Source of the DNA: Alcanivorax nanhaiticus
Lineage (GTDB): Bacteria > Pseudomonadota > Gammaproteobacteria > Pseudomonadales > Alcanivoracaceae
NCBI RefSeq assembly: GCF_000756665.1
Contig: NZ_ARXV01000016.1
Location: 1 to 64,000, forward strand
DNA length: 64,000 bases
Direction: 5' to 3'
Under the pieces are notes generated by a model. It worked only from the letters and a program-made list of their open reading frames with translations, had not been told where the DNA came from and did not search any database. Numbering within the stretch: the first letter of the stretch is position 1; every line of letters starts with the position of its first letter. Shown piece after piece: positions 7,282 to 16,226 of this stretch. The position numbers were made by a program, and so were the translations under genes.

Positions 7282-9012
7282 TCACGGTTTTCGAGACGGT
7301 CTTCTCCTTCGAAGCAAGCTGGCCAGAACCGGCAAAAGCCATGCCGACCAAGCACCGCCCCCGCCGCCGCCACTTCCGCCGCCACTTCCTCCCGATCCTG
7401 TTGCAATTGGCGCTGGCAAGCCTTCACGATACTCGACCGCACCAATGTCACAGACCACGCCACCATCGTCATCGCCATCCACGCGGCCCCAGCCTGTCTG
7501 ATCAATGGTTTGACAGGTGCCGCCACTGGGATCACCGGCATCCACCAACGGGCTGCCCACGCGGGGAGCATGGCTCAACACAACCACTTCCTGACCATCA
7601 ATGGTGATATTGCCACCATTGGCGGCCAGTCCGACCAGCATTGGGTCAAGTGCTGCATCGCCGCCAGCCACATCACCAACCTGATCCGAGGGGTCGGCAG
7701 TGAAATTACAGCCTGAGTTATTGCCAATCAGGTTATAGCCGTCGGAACTAATGCCGCCATAGCAATCAGGATTGTCATTCGAGGAGGTATTCTCTGCTAC
7801 CACGGTATTGCTGATAACCACCGACGCACTGCCTCGAATCCCGCCACCATAGGTGGTCCCGCCCGCACTGGTTTGCACGCGATTCTTCGTCACTGTGACA
7901 TTATTCAACGAACCGCTATCGCCCAGGGAAAGCCCACCTCCCCAGGAGGCATCCACTGACTCAACCCGGTTACCGGAAACGGTACTGCTATTGATTTCCA
8001 CAGGATCGAAGGCCTGAATTGCACCACCACTGGCAACACTGCTACCGCTATCACCGGTCCGCCGGGCAAGGTTACTAATGATGTCGCTTCTTAGAATGGA
8101 CAGCGTGCCAGACTGATGATTGATCGCTCCACCTGACGCGCCACCATCGCCACTGGAAATGACCTGATTCCCGGAAAAAGTCGTACTACTGATACCGGTG
8201 TTAACGGCAACATTATTGGGATTGTTGAACAGGCCACCACCGATTGCCGATCCTGCTTCTGTCTCAATCGTGTTACCCAGAATTCGGCTTGTCACCAGAT
8301 TCACCGAACCACCGGTGCCCACACTGATACCCGCCCCCTGCCCCGCAAGCGCACCCAGTGCTTCGATGCGATTACTCTCGATACCAACCCGGGTCAAACT
8401 GAGGGGACCGCGCGTACTGATTCCCGCTCCTGAAACTGAGCCAGAGGACGGCCCTGCGCTGATAAGATTGCCGTAGACTCTTGCGTCCTGCATTGTCAGC
8501 TGGCCACTGAAAACATAAATTCCGGCCCCAACGGTTACCGAGCCACCATTGGTGATTCCCAGGGAGTACATCTGAATTGCGGCACCATTACGAACCTCGA
8601 AAACGCGATCAGAGCCATTGCCATCAATTTCGGTAGCGCCAAATGCGCCATTACCATTGATAATCACCGACTCGGTAAGATCCAGATCTCCTGTATCCGC
8701 CGCATTCTCATTGCTACCGGTTCGTGAGAGCACAATGGGAACGTTGTTAGTAGCACCGCTGAACGTGATCACGTCCGTGGGCGAAGCCTGACCTGCCGCG
8801 CAATCTGTTGAGCCAGACTGGTTGTTGTTATTGGCATTAATGATGGCTTCTCTGAGCGTGCAGAACGCATCTTCCGCGATGGTATCTGCCGAACTATTGA
8901 CCGAAATGGTGGCCGCAGATGCCAACTCCGTTGAAGCCAGTCCAATAGCGAAAACAAGCAGGTTCAGCTTGCTTTTCTGTGATACTCCTTTGATATGGCC
9001 AGCTCTTCCCAT
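7282..9012 (-). CDS. CSLREA-domain beta-helix protein with GlyGly-CTERM anchor
   Basis: A 576-residue exported protein. The first 33 residues form a signal peptide (LNLLVFAIGLASTELASA). Next comes a CSLREA-type block (SVNSSADTIAEDAFCTLREAI, about residues 37-58) and then repeats of the polymorphic outer-membrane/pectate-lyase-like beta-helix type rich in GN, GGG and NTV. The end is a GlyGly-CTERM signal: a Gly/Ser run, the hydrophobic WSAWLLPVLASLL, then RRRRPSRK. Such tails are cleaved by rhombosortase after type II secretion. Probably surface-associated; the ligand is unknown. The ATG follows CGGAG. Confidence 0.75.
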   Translation of the reverse strand: MGRAGHIKGVSQKSKLNLLVFAIGLASTELASAATISVNSSADTIAEDAFCTLREAIINANNNNQSGSTDCAAGQASPTDVITFSGATNNVPIVLSRTGSNENAADTGDLDLTESVIINGNGAFGATEIDGNGSDRVFEVRNGAAIQMYSLGITNGGSVTVGAGIYVFSGQLTMQDARVYGNLISAGPSSGSVSGAGISTRGPLSLTRVGIESNRIEALGALAGQGAGISVGTGGSVNLVTSRILGNTIETEAGSAIGGGLFNNPNNVAVNTGISSTTFSGNQVISSGDGGASGGAINHQSGTLSILRSDIISNLARRTGDSGSSVASGGAIQAFDPVEINSSTVSGNRVESVDASWGGGLSLGDSGSLNNVTVTKNRVQTSAGGTTYGGGIRGSASVVISNTVVAENTSSNDNPDCYGGISSDGYNLIGNNSGCNFTADPSDQVGDVAGGDAALDPMLVGLAANGGNITIDGQEVVVLSHAPRVGSPLVDAGDPSGGTCQTIDQTGWGRVDGDDDGGVVCDIGAVEYREGLPAPIATGSGGSGGGSGGGGGGAWSAWLLPVLASLLRRRRPSRKP

Positions 9013-9429
9013 GAGTTATCTCCGAATTTCGTATTTCTGCGCAACGAAGCATCCTCTGAAGATGATTTGCAGATATTGCGCTGATTAAAAAGCAAACTGG
9101 GGTGGCGCATTCAGGCCCATTACCCGTGATCGGTACGACGTTGCCGACAAGGCCAACCCATAAATCACCAAAACCGCATGACAATGCCATGACGCAACGG
9201 ATTATAACCTTTCGATATATTCCCGATTTTCCCTCCATACAGGGTCACACCTATTGGCGCTATCATCAGTGAACCATCCCCCATTCAGGAAAAACGACAC
9301 TCCCGCGCATCCTGGCTTGCCTCCTTCAGCTCCCCACCGCCAACCGGCGCATAGCGCCTACAAGATCCCCCCCTCTGTGGGTTACAATGTCTCCCCTTAT
9401 GCACAGTTATCGACCATAACGAGGTTCCC
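9013..9429. other. Divergent intergenic region before ilvD
   Basis: Between the minus-strand surface-protein gene and ilvD. I see a TACAAT -10-like hexamer at 9383-9388 without a convincing -35, and a GAGG ribosome-binding site just before ilvD. A short minus-strand frame here overlaps the neighbouring gene and looks spurious. No repeat or RNA gene is recognised. Confidence 0.4.
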
Positions 9430-11277
9430 ATGCCGCAATATCGCTCCCGTACCACCACCCATGGCCGCAATATGGCCGGTGCCCGCGCCCTGTGGCGTGC
9501 CACGGGCATGAAGGACGGTGATTTCGGCAAGCCGATTATTGCCATCGCCAATTCCTTCACCCAGTTCGTGCCCGGTCATGTGCACCTCAAGGATCTGGGT
9601 CAGCTGGTAGCTGAAGAAGTGGAGAAGACTGGCGGGATCGCCAAGGAGTTCAATACCATTGCCGTGGACGATGGCATCGCCATGGGCCATGACGGCATGC
9701 TCTATTCCCTGCCGAGCCGCGACATCATCGCCGACTCCGTGGAATACATGGTGAACGCCCACTGTGCCGACGCCATTGTCTGCATTTCCAACTGCGACAA
9801 GATCACCCCCGGCATGCTGATGGCCGCCATGCGCCTGAACATCCCGGTGATCTTCGTATCCGGCGGCCCTATGGAAGCCGGCAAGACCAAGCTGGGTGAG
9901 CACAAGCTGGATCTGGTGGACGCCATGGTGATGGCCGCCGATGACAGCGTGGACGATGAAACCGTCAACGAGGTAGAGCGCTCCGCGTGCCCCACCTGCG
10001 GTTCCTGTTCCGGCATGTTCACTGCCAACTCCATGAACTGCCTGACCGAAGCTCTGGGCCTGTCCCTGCCCGGTAACGGCTCCCTGCTGGCCACCCATGC
10101 GGATCGCCGCGAGCTGTTCCTGGAAGCGGGCCGTCGCATCGTCGATATCGCCAAGCTCTACTACGAGCAGGACGTGGAAGCGGTGCTGCCGCGCAACATT
10201 GCCTCGTTCAAGGCGTTTGAAAATGCCATGAGCCTGGACATCGCCATGGGCGGTTCCACCAACACCGTGCTGCACCTGCTGGCCGCGGCCCAGGAAGGCG
10301 AAGTGGGCTTCACCATGGAAGACATCGATCGCCTGAGCCGCAAGGTACCGTGTCTTTCCAAGGTCGCCCCGGCCACCCAGAAATACCATATGGAAGACGT
10401 GCACCGCGCTGGTGGCGTGATGGGCATTCTCGGTGAGCTGGATCGTGCCGGTCTGCTGCACCGCGACTGCCCCACCGTGCACTCCGCCACCATGGAAGAG
10501 GCGCTGGAGAAGTATGACATCGTGCGCACCAGCGATGAGGCGGTGAAGAAGATGTACACCGCAGGGCCCGCCGGTATCCCCACCCAGACCGCCTTCAGCC
10601 AGGACACCCGCTGGGAGAGTCTGGATGACGACCGTGAGAACGGCTGTATCCGCAACTACGAACACGCCTACAGCAAGGACGGCGGCCTGGCTGTCCTCTA
10701 CGGCAACATCGCCGAGCGCGGCTGTATCGTGAAAACCGCCGGTGTGGATGAATCCATTCTGACGTTCACCGGTCGTGCCCGCGTATTTGAATCCCAGGAT
10801 TCCGCCGTGCGCGCCATCCTCGGTGACCAGATCGTGGCTGGCGACGTGGTTGTGATCCGCTACGAAGGCCCGAAAGGCGGCCCCGGCATGCAGGAAATGC
10901 TCTATCCCACCAGCTACCTGAAATCCAAGGGACTGGGCAAGAGCTGCGCCCTGCTCACCGATGGTCGCTTCTCCGGCGGCACCTCCGGCCTGTCCATCGG
11001 CCACGCCTCTCCTGAAGCGGCTGAAGGTGGTGCTATCGCATTGGTGGAAGAAGGTGACACCATCGCCATCGATATCCCCAACCGCACCATCAAGCTGGAT
11101 ATCAGCGATGAAGAGCTGGCCCACCGTCGCACGCACATGGAAAACCGCGGCAAGCTGGCCTTCAAGCCGAAGGAAATCCGTCCGCGCCGCGTTTCCGCCG
11201 CGCTGAAAGCCTTCGCGGCCCTGACCACCAGCGCCGACCGCGGCGCGGTACGTGATCTGAGCCAGATCGGCGAGTAA
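9430..11277 (+). CDS. ilvD: Dihydroxy-acid dehydratase
   Basis: A 615-residue IlvD/Edd-family enzyme that dehydrates 2,3-dihydroxy-isovalerate and -methylvalerate to the 2-oxo acids in isoleucine/valine synthesis. The iron-sulfur cysteines are visible in [12 protein letters not shown] (about residues 117-128) and [19 protein letters not shown] (about 188-206). [17 protein letters not shown] near residue 520 is the conserved C-terminal signature. Length is usual for the long-form (E. coli-like) enzyme. It stands alone, with a strong terminator behind it. Confidence 0.97.
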   Translation: MPQYRSRTTTHGRNMAGARALWRATGMKDGDFGKPIIAIANSFTQFVPGHVHLKDLGQLVAEEVEKTGGIAKEFNTIAVDDGIAMGHDGMLYSLPSRDIIADSVEYMVNAHCADAIVCISNCDKITPGMLMAAMRLNIPVIFVSGGPMEAGKTKLGEHKLDLVDAMVMAADDSVDDETVNEVERSACPTCGSCSGMFTANSMNCLTEALGLSLPGNGSLLATHADRRELFLEAGRRIVDIAKLYYEQDVEAVLPRNIASFKAFENAMSLDIAMGGSTNTVLHLLAAAQEGEVGFTMEDIDRLSRKVPCLSKVAPATQKYHMEDVHRAGGVMGILGELDRAGLLHRDCPTVHSATMEEALEKYDIVRTSDEAVKKMYTAGPAGIPTQTAFSQDTRWESLDDDRENGCIRNYEHAYSKDGGLAVLYGNIAERGCIVKTAGVDESILTFTGRARVFESQDSAVRAILGDQIVAGDVVVIRYEGPKGGPGMQEMLYPTSYLKSKGLGKSCALLTDGRFSGGTSGLSIGHASPEAAEGGAIALVEEGDTIAIDIPNRTIKLDISDEELAHRRTHMENRGKLAFKPKEIRPRRVSAALKAFAALTTSADRGAVRDLSQIGE

Positions 11278-11290
11278 TTCACGGCACGAT

Positions 11291-11330
11291 AAAAAGGCGG
11301 CCCCATGCAAATGCGGCCGCCTTTTTTGTG
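11291..11330 (+). terminator. Terminator after ilvD
   Basis: AAAGGCGGCC and GGCCGCCTTT pair around a 12-base loop and run into TTTT, 14 bases after the ilvD stop. Confidence 0.9.
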
Positions 11331-11412
11331 GCTCATCGCAGGCCAGCGTGAATAGTTGCGGAGAATGGCCACAGCGAAAAAATCGCGAGAGGCCTCAGGG
11401 GCAGGATTCAAC

Positions 11413-11491
11413 GGTGGGAGCGGCGGCTCCACCGCGATGTGCCGAGCTATAATTGAAACGCCGTATCGCGGTCGAACGCCCGCTCCCACAG
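11413..11491. repeat. Paired REP-like hairpins
   Basis: GGTGGGAGCGGCGGCTCC-ACCGCGATG at the left and an inverted partner (TCGCGGTCGAACGCCCGCTC-CCAC) at the right, about 20 bases apart. The pattern matches the single REP copies at 24438, 31476 and 46519. The rest of 11331-11716 holds only the ribosome-binding site (AAGGAG) of the next gene. A plausible but unproven -10 is TATAGT near 11661. Confidence 0.7.
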
Positions 11492-11716
11492 GTGCAGCGG
11501 GCCGGTTTGGGGGCTGGCGGCTTCAGACGCCCGCAGACCGGCATTCCCAGCCCGAGATGAACCGTTTTTATAGCTCACACGTGCTTAGCCTTTGGCATTC
11601 CTGACACGCAAGGATTCCTGCGTTTTACCCCTTTTCACGGAAACCACTGGATGGCTTAGGCTATAGTCAGCAGTCTGGCCAGAAAAATACCCCACGCCAA
11701 AGGAGCCTCCATCCGC

Positions 11717-13039
11717 ATGAGCCTCAAACACAAGTTGATGCCTTTGTTCGCCGGACTGATCACCAGCGAAGGCCTGCAGGCCCTGCGCCGCAGATTAGCG
11801 GAATGGCGTCGGGTGCTACGTCGGCAACCCCATGCCGCCACGTTCTACTTTCGCATTGATGATCCTTACTCCGTGCTCATGGCCCAGGTGTTGCCGCGTT
11901 TTGCCCGTCACTTTGGCATTCAGATTACCCCGCGGGTAATGCTGTATCTGGATCAACAGATGTATCCCGCCGCAGACATGCTCTCCGAGCTCGCGCCCCG
12001 GGATGCCGCCCAGCTGGCTGATTTGCATGGACTGGATTTTCCCGCTGACTGGCAACTGCCTCAGCGTGAAGTCAGCCTTGCCGCCACCCGCTGTCTGTTA
12101 CGCCATGAAAAGGATGAGCGCTTCTGGAGCCTGGCCGCAGCACTGGCGGATGCGCTTTGGCGTCATGACCACGGCAAGCTGGAAGCTTTGCTTAGCGAGC
12201 ATGGCCAGATGCCAGCGGACCAGGCACAACTGGCACTGGAAGCGCGCCGAGATCAATTTCTCCGCGACGGACACTACCTTACCGGCACCCTGCTTTATCA
12301 AGGCGAATGGTACTGGAGCGTGGAGCGACTGGATCACCTTGGCCATCGACTCAATGCCCTTGGCCTCGGTTCCCAGGACTGGCCGCTCCCCTATGGCCGC
12401 GCCAAACGCGCGCAGCTCTCCCATAGCGCCCCCCGGCTGAAAGGCAAACCCCTGGTCCTGTTCTTTTCATTTCGCAGCCCCTATTCCTATATCGCCTTGT
12501 CCCGGGCCTATGCACTCGCCGACCACTACGGTCTGAATCTGAAGATTCGCCCGGTGCTGCCTATGGTGATGCGAGGATTGAGCGTGCCAAAGGAAAAGCG
12601 CTTCTACATTCTCAAGGACGCAGCCAGAGAGGCACGCCTGCATCAAGTGCCATTTGGCCGGGTATGCGACCCTGTGGGACCTGGCGTGGAGCGTTGCATG
12701 GCCCTGTGGCCTTTTGCCGAAAAAGAGGGCCGTTTGCGTGAATGGCTTCGCGCTGCCGCCACCGGCATCTGGAGCAAAGGGATCAACGCTGCCAGTGACA
12801 ACGGCCTGAAGTTTCTGGTGGAAACCGCCGGACTGGACTGGAACCGGGCCCGCCGCTGGCTCGACGACGACAGCTGGCGCGACCGGGCGGAAGACAACCG
12901 CAATGCCATGATGACCGCAGGAAGCTGGGGCGTACCCAGCTTTATGACGCAAGATGACATGGTATGGGGGCAGGATCGTTTTGCGATAATCGAGCGCAGC
13001 CTGTTAGCCTCGGTCTCACACGAGAGCGACGAGGGGTGA
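11717..13039 (+). CDS. Tandem DsbA/HCCA-isomerase-fold protein
   Basis: A 440-residue protein with two thioredoxin-fold units of the DsbA / 2-hydroxychromene-2-carboxylate isomerase type. The first starts near residue 40 at ATFYFRIDDPYSVLMAQVLP. The second starts near residue 240 at LVLFFSFRSPYSYIALSRAY and ends with the cis-Pro loop TAGSWGVPSF and MVWGQDRF. Neither unit has a CxxC; the second carries the Ser-Pro-Tyr motif seen in kappa-class GST/HCCA isomerases, suggesting glutathione-linked isomerase chemistry rather than disulfide exchange. There is no signal peptide. The ATG follows AAGGAG. The substrate is unknown. Confidence 0.75.
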   Translation: MSLKHKLMPLFAGLITSEGLQALRRRLAEWRRVLRRQPHAATFYFRIDDPYSVLMAQVLPRFARHFGIQITPRVMLYLDQQMYPAADMLSELAPRDAAQLADLHGLDFPADWQLPQREVSLAATRCLLRHEKDERFWSLAAALADALWRHDHGKLEALLSEHGQMPADQAQLALEARRDQFLRDGHYLTGTLLYQGEWYWSVERLDHLGHRLNALGLGSQDWPLPYGRAKRAQLSHSAPRLKGKPLVLFFSFRSPYSYIALSRAYALADHYGLNLKIRPVLPMVMRGLSVPKEKRFYILKDAAREARLHQVPFGRVCDPVGPGVERCMALWPFAEKEGRLREWLRAAATGIWSKGINAASDNGLKFLVETAGLDWNRARRWLDDDSWRDRAEDNRNAMMTAGSWGVPSFMTQDDMVWGQDRFAIIERSLLASVSHESDEG

Positions 13040-13050
13040 GCTAGCACCTC

Positions 13051-13201
13051 AGTTGCAAGTGACAAGTTTCAAGTTGCAACGCGACCCAGGCCACTAAGTC
13101 TTTCATGGCCGTGCCCGCGAACCTTGGCTTAATCGCGGTGATGGGATTGCATTGGCAGTGACTTTATCCGCGTTGCAACTTGAAACTTGTCACTTGCAAC
13201 T
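13051..13201. repeat. Perfect 33-bp inverted repeat (word-repeat element, copy 2)
   Basis: The arms 13051-13083 and 13169-13201 are perfectly complementary over 33 bp. The left arm begins AGTTGCAAGTGACAAG and ends TTGCAACGCG; an 85-base spacer lies between. The element sits between two same-strand genes and is related to the copies at 18991 and 60943. Confidence 0.92.
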
Positions 13202-13254
13202 CGTTTACCCCACAAACCAACACCAGAACGAAAACAAATACCAAGGAGAACTTC

Positions 13255-13641
13255 ATGACCATTGCTTACTGGTGCGTGCTTGCCGCCATCTTCCTTCCCT
13301 ACCTGTCCACCGGGATCGCCAAATTCCAGGGCGGCTTTGGCCCGAAACAAAATCACAATCCCCGTGAGTTTCTGGAAACGCTGGAGGGCAGCCGCAAGCG
13401 AGCCCACTGGGCACAGCAGAATGGTTTTGAAGTCACTCCGGCTTTCGCCGCCGCTGTCATCATTGCCCACCTGGCCGCCACCTCCCCGCAAGGCACCATT
13501 GACGGCATCGCTCTGGCCTTTGTGCTCAGCCGGATCATGTTCACCGTCTGCTACGTGGCCGACTGGGCGAGCGCTCGCACCTTGGTCTGGGCCTTCGGCA
13601 TGGGCTGTATCGTCTCCCTGTTCGTGGGCGTTGGTGGTTAA
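13255..13641 (+). CDS. MAPEG family membrane protein
   Basis: A 128-residue, four-helix inner-membrane protein resembling MAPEG (microsomal glutathione-S-transferase/eicosanoid) proteins. Hydrophobic segments lie at about residues 4-20, 60-78, 82-100 and 108-126. The loop KQNHNPREFLETLEGSRKRAHWAQQNGFE precedes the second helix, and RIMFTVCYVADWASAR matches the family core. The ATG at 13255 is chosen because AAGGAGA lies just upstream; a longer reading would start inside the inverted repeat. Bacterial MAPEG proteins may be glutathione-dependent, but the substrate is unknown. Confidence 0.85.
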   Translation: MTIAYWCVLAAIFLPYLSTGIAKFQGGFGPKQNHNPREFLETLEGSRKRAHWAQQNGFEVTPAFAAAVIIAHLAATSPQGTIDGIALAFVLSRIMFTVCYVADWASARTLVWAFGMGCIVSLFVGVGG

Positions 13642-13644
13642 AGA

Positions 13645-13737
13645 CAGTTTCGAGTTGCGAGGAACGAGTTTCGAAAGGTAAAACCCTGAAGCCCCACTAA
13701 CCTTTTTGCTTTTCGCTACTCGAAACTCGAAACTCGC
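13645..13737. repeat. Word-repeat palindromic element, copy 3
   Basis: Left arm CAGTTTCGAGTTGCGAGGAA-CGAGTTTCGAAAGG; right arm CTTTTCGCTACTCGAAACTC-GAAACTCGC. The element ends 12 bases before the next start codon, so it occupies the space normally used for promoter and ribosome-binding site. Confidence 0.75.
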
Positions 13738-13749
13738 ATCTCTCCCCTG

Positions 13750-14742
13750 ATGGCGAGCTACACCATCACCGTCAACGGCAAGGGCTCGTTCCCCTGCCGC
13801 GAAGACCAGAAGATTATTGAAGCCGGTCAGCTGGCTGGCTTCAGCTTTCCCATGGCCTGCCGTAACGGCAACTGCCTGCGCTGCGAAGGCACCCTGACAG
13901 CCGGTCACGTTCTGCAAAAAAACCACACCATTCATGCGGGCGAAGCCGGTAGCTCTGAAGTGTTATACTGCGTTGCCCAGCCATTGAGTGATTGCGAGAT
14001 TAGCGTGTCCGATGTGACAGCCCCCGGCGAACTGCCGGTGCACACCCTGAACTGCCAGATCGGCAAGATTGAGTCGCTCAATCATGATGTCAGTCGTGTG
14101 TGGCTGATGCTGCCTGCCGGGAAGCGCATCCAATGGCATGCCGGCCAGTATCTGATGCTGAACCTGCATGGCGAGTGCTACCCCTTTTCTATCGCCAATG
14201 CCTGCACTGGACGCCAACTCGAATTGCACATTCGTCATGGTGACGACAACAGTGCAGCCCAGGACATCATGGCCAGCCTGATCCAGGACAGTACCGTCAG
14301 CGTGACACTACCGACAGGCATTCGCTTTATTGATTCGGCCCCGACGCAACCGGTGTGGTTTATCTGTGGCTCCACGGGTTTTGCCCCCGTAAAGGCCATG
14401 ATTGAACGTCTGGTGGAACTGGATTTTCAGGAACCCGTACGGCTGTTCTGGGGGGCTCGTGTAGCGGAAGATTTGTACCTGACGGATCCTCTCCGTGACT
14501 GGACCAATCAGCTGAAGGACTTTGAGGGCACCACCGCACTCTCCGACATGCAGCATCCCGATCACCAGCAAGGCCTGGTGCACGAGGCGGCAATCGCCGC
14601 CCTCAACGAACCCCACCTTCCGCAGTTTTTCCTCGGCGGTTCTCCGCCTATGGCCTGGGCCGTCTTTGATGCGCTGGTGGCAGAAGGCGTGCCCGCCCAT
14701 AATATTCACTGCGACGTGTTCGATTACGCACCGCGGGATTGA
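13750..14742 (+). CDS. Ferredoxin-NAD(P)H reductase (2Fe-2S plus FAD/NAD domains)
   Basis: A 330-residue flavin reductase/oxygenase-reductase type protein. A plant-type [2Fe-2S] domain (about residues 1-95) has CRNGNCLRC and a distal LYC. An FAD-binding barrel (about 100-195) with AGQYLMLN and YPFSIAN follows, then an NAD(P)-binding domain beginning FICGSTGFAPVKAM (about 205). It resembles CDP-6-deoxy-glucoseen reductase and NAD(P)H-flavin reductases. No ribosome-binding site is visible before the ATG at 13750, which directly follows a palindromic element; translation may depend on another start or on coupling. The electron acceptor is unknown. Confidence 0.88.
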   Translation: MASYTITVNGKGSFPCREDQKIIEAGQLAGFSFPMACRNGNCLRCEGTLTAGHVLQKNHTIHAGEAGSSEVLYCVAQPLSDCEISVSDVTAPGELPVHTLNCQIGKIESLNHDVSRVWLMLPAGKRIQWHAGQYLMLNLHGECYPFSIANACTGRQLELHIRHGDDNSAAQDIMASLIQDSTVSVTLPTGIRFIDSAPTQPVWFICGSTGFAPVKAMIERLVELDFQEPVRLFWGARVAEDLYLTDPLRDWTNQLKDFEGTTALSDMQHPDHQQGLVHEAAIAALNEPHLPQFFLGGSPPMAWAVFDALVAEGVPAHNIHCDVFDYAPRD

Positions 14743-14780
14743 TTGAAAGCGGGGGCTCTCCCGGAGCTCCCCCTCATGCC

Positions 14781-14939
14781 GTAGGAGCCTGCCTGCAGGC
14801 GATCCGAGCCCAAGCGAGGCTAGTGTTCGAGAAGCGAGTAACGAGTTTCGAGTTGCGAAAACCTTTCAACTTGGTGTTTTTGCCTTTCGAAACTCGTACC
14901 TCGTTACTCGCTTTTATCGCCTGCAGGCAGGCTCCTGTG
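14781..14939. repeat. Nested repeat: word-repeat element (copy 4) inside REP-like arms
   Basis: The outer arms GTAGGAGCCTGCCTGCAGGC-GAT (14781-14803) and ATCGCCTGCAGGCAGGCTCC-TGTG (14916-14939) are inverted copies. Inside lies GCGAGTAACGAGTTTCGAGT-TGCGAAAACC (from about 14833) and its partner CTTTCGAAACTCGTACCTCG-TTACTCGC (to 14911). It occupies the convergent gap between the reductase gene and hemY. Confidence 0.8.
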
Positions 14940-14946
14940 CTCAATA

Positions 14947-14982
14947 CAAAAAAGCCGCGCCCATTGGGCGCGGCTTTTTTGT
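14947..14982. terminator. Bidirectional terminator between reductase gene and hemY
   Basis: A near-perfect stem AAAAAGCCGCGCCC/GGGCGCGGCTTTTT with a tiny loop and A/T tracts on both sides lies between two convergent genes. Confidence 0.9.
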
Positions 14983-14999
14983 GTTGCATGCTGCGTCAG

Positions 15000-16226
15000 T
15001 TAAAGCGACTTATCCGGTAACGGTAGCGCCGGCAGCTCGCCCTGCAATTTATCCAACCGCTTTTCAAACGTCTTCATGGCTTTGCTGGAATCGCCCAGGG
15101 CCTGATAGAGGCGGGAGAGTTCTGCCAGTGCCGTGGCGCTCTGGCTGGAATTGGCCGCCGCTTCAAAAAAGCCTTGCGCCTTACCCCATAACCGCGCCTT
15201 GAGTGCCACACGACCTGCAGTAATCAATACCGCCGCATTACCTGGTCGTTGCTCCAGCCAGCGTTCGAGAACCTGCAGCAGATCATCAGGCGAGACATCA
15301 TCAATCGCTTCCAGCACTGGCGGCAGACGATCATCCCACTGTGAATCCAGTTGCTCACGCACCAGATTGAGCGCGCCTTTGCCGCCACCAAGCTGGGCCA
15401 GAAAACCCGTGTAGCGTGCCACCATCGCCGGGTCGTTCTTGAGCTGCACCGGCACGTCCTTCCACAATTTGCGCAACTCTTCGCGACGGCTGTCAGCATC
15501 ATTGAAACCGGGCTTGCGAGCCGTTTCCTGCAGCAGTGCCAACCAGGCACGACGCTCACGACGGGCCTCGCCATCACCGAAAGCGCGCTTGAGACGCGGC
15601 ATCAAATCACACAGCGCCGGCCAATCCTTCTGGCTTTCCAGCACCTGGGCATAGGTCCGCAGGATGCGCTTGTTGCGCGGGGCCATGTCCGCCAGCACTT
15701 TCAGCTCCTGACGGGCCTGGTCCGGGTAACCATCATCCAGCGCGAAGCGGGCCTTCATTAACCCCGCCACCAGACGACCACGCTGATCGCCACCGGCTTT
15801 TTCCAGATAACGCTGGGAGGCTTCAATATTGTCCTGTTCCTGGGCCGCTTCCGCCGCCAGCAACCAGGCCAGCAACGGCCAGTCGCCATCCTCACCGGCT
15901 GCCACCAGCAAGCGCTCGGATTTTTCCAGCTCACCATCCACCAGCTGCAGAAAACCGGTGCGCAAACGACGGGCTGCCACGGCTTGTTTCCAACGACGCG
16001 TGGCTCGCACTGGCTCGAACATATTCCAGGCGGTATTGGCCAACAACGTCAGCACCACCAGAGCCACGGCTGACACAATCGCCGCCAGCACCACAAACCC
16101 CAACGTGGTATCCATGGAGAAGTCATCACGGATTACCAGTACATAGCCGGAATCAGCCGCCATCCAGCGTCCCAGCACCAGTGCGGCAATCAGCGCAATG
16201 ACTACCAGCAGGACGACCTTCTTCAT
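15000..16226 (-). CDS. hemY: HemY-like tetratricopeptide membrane protein
   Basis: A 408-residue HemY_N family protein. Two membrane segments lie at the N-terminus (VVLLVVIALIAALVLG, about residues 4-20, and TLGFVVLAAIVSAVALVVL, about 42-60), followed by a long TPR-like helical region rich in LL, W and A. It is always found after hemX in the hemCDXY cluster; it is linked to late haem/tetrapyrrole metabolism but its biochemical role is not settled. It overlaps hemX by ATGA, so it is translationally coupled as the last gene of the cluster. Confidence 0.9.
   Translation of the reverse strand: MKKVVLLVVIALIAALVLGRWMAADSGYVLVIRDDFSMDTTLGFVVLAAIVSAVALVVLTLLANTAWNMFEPVRATRRWKQAVAARRLRTGFLQLVDGELEKSERLLVAAGEDGDWPLLAWLLAAEAAQEQDNIEASQRYLEKAGGDQRGRLVAGLMKARFALDDGYPDQARQELKVLADMAPRNKRILRTYAQVLESQKDWPALCDLMPRLKRAFGDGEARRERRAWLALLQETARKPGFNDADSRREELRKLWKDVPVQLKNDPAMVARYTGFLAQLGGGKGALNLVREQLDSQWDDRLPPVLEAIDDVSPDDLLQVLERWLEQRPGNAAVLITAGRVALKARLWGKAQGFFEAAANSSQSATALAELSRLYQALGDSSKAMKTFEKRLDKLQGELPALPLPDKSL

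Noticed and set aside
8894..9238. 114-codon minus-strand frame upstream of the GlyGly-CTERM gene
   Set aside because: It overlaps the start of that gene in another frame, lacks a ribosome-binding site and looks non-conserved in composition.
9397..11310. Very long open frame (637 codons) on the minus strand opposite ilvD
   Set aside because: It mirrors ilvD almost exactly, is His/Gly/Ala-rich as expected from the reverse of a GC-rich gene, and has no recognisable domain. It is a codon-bias shadow.
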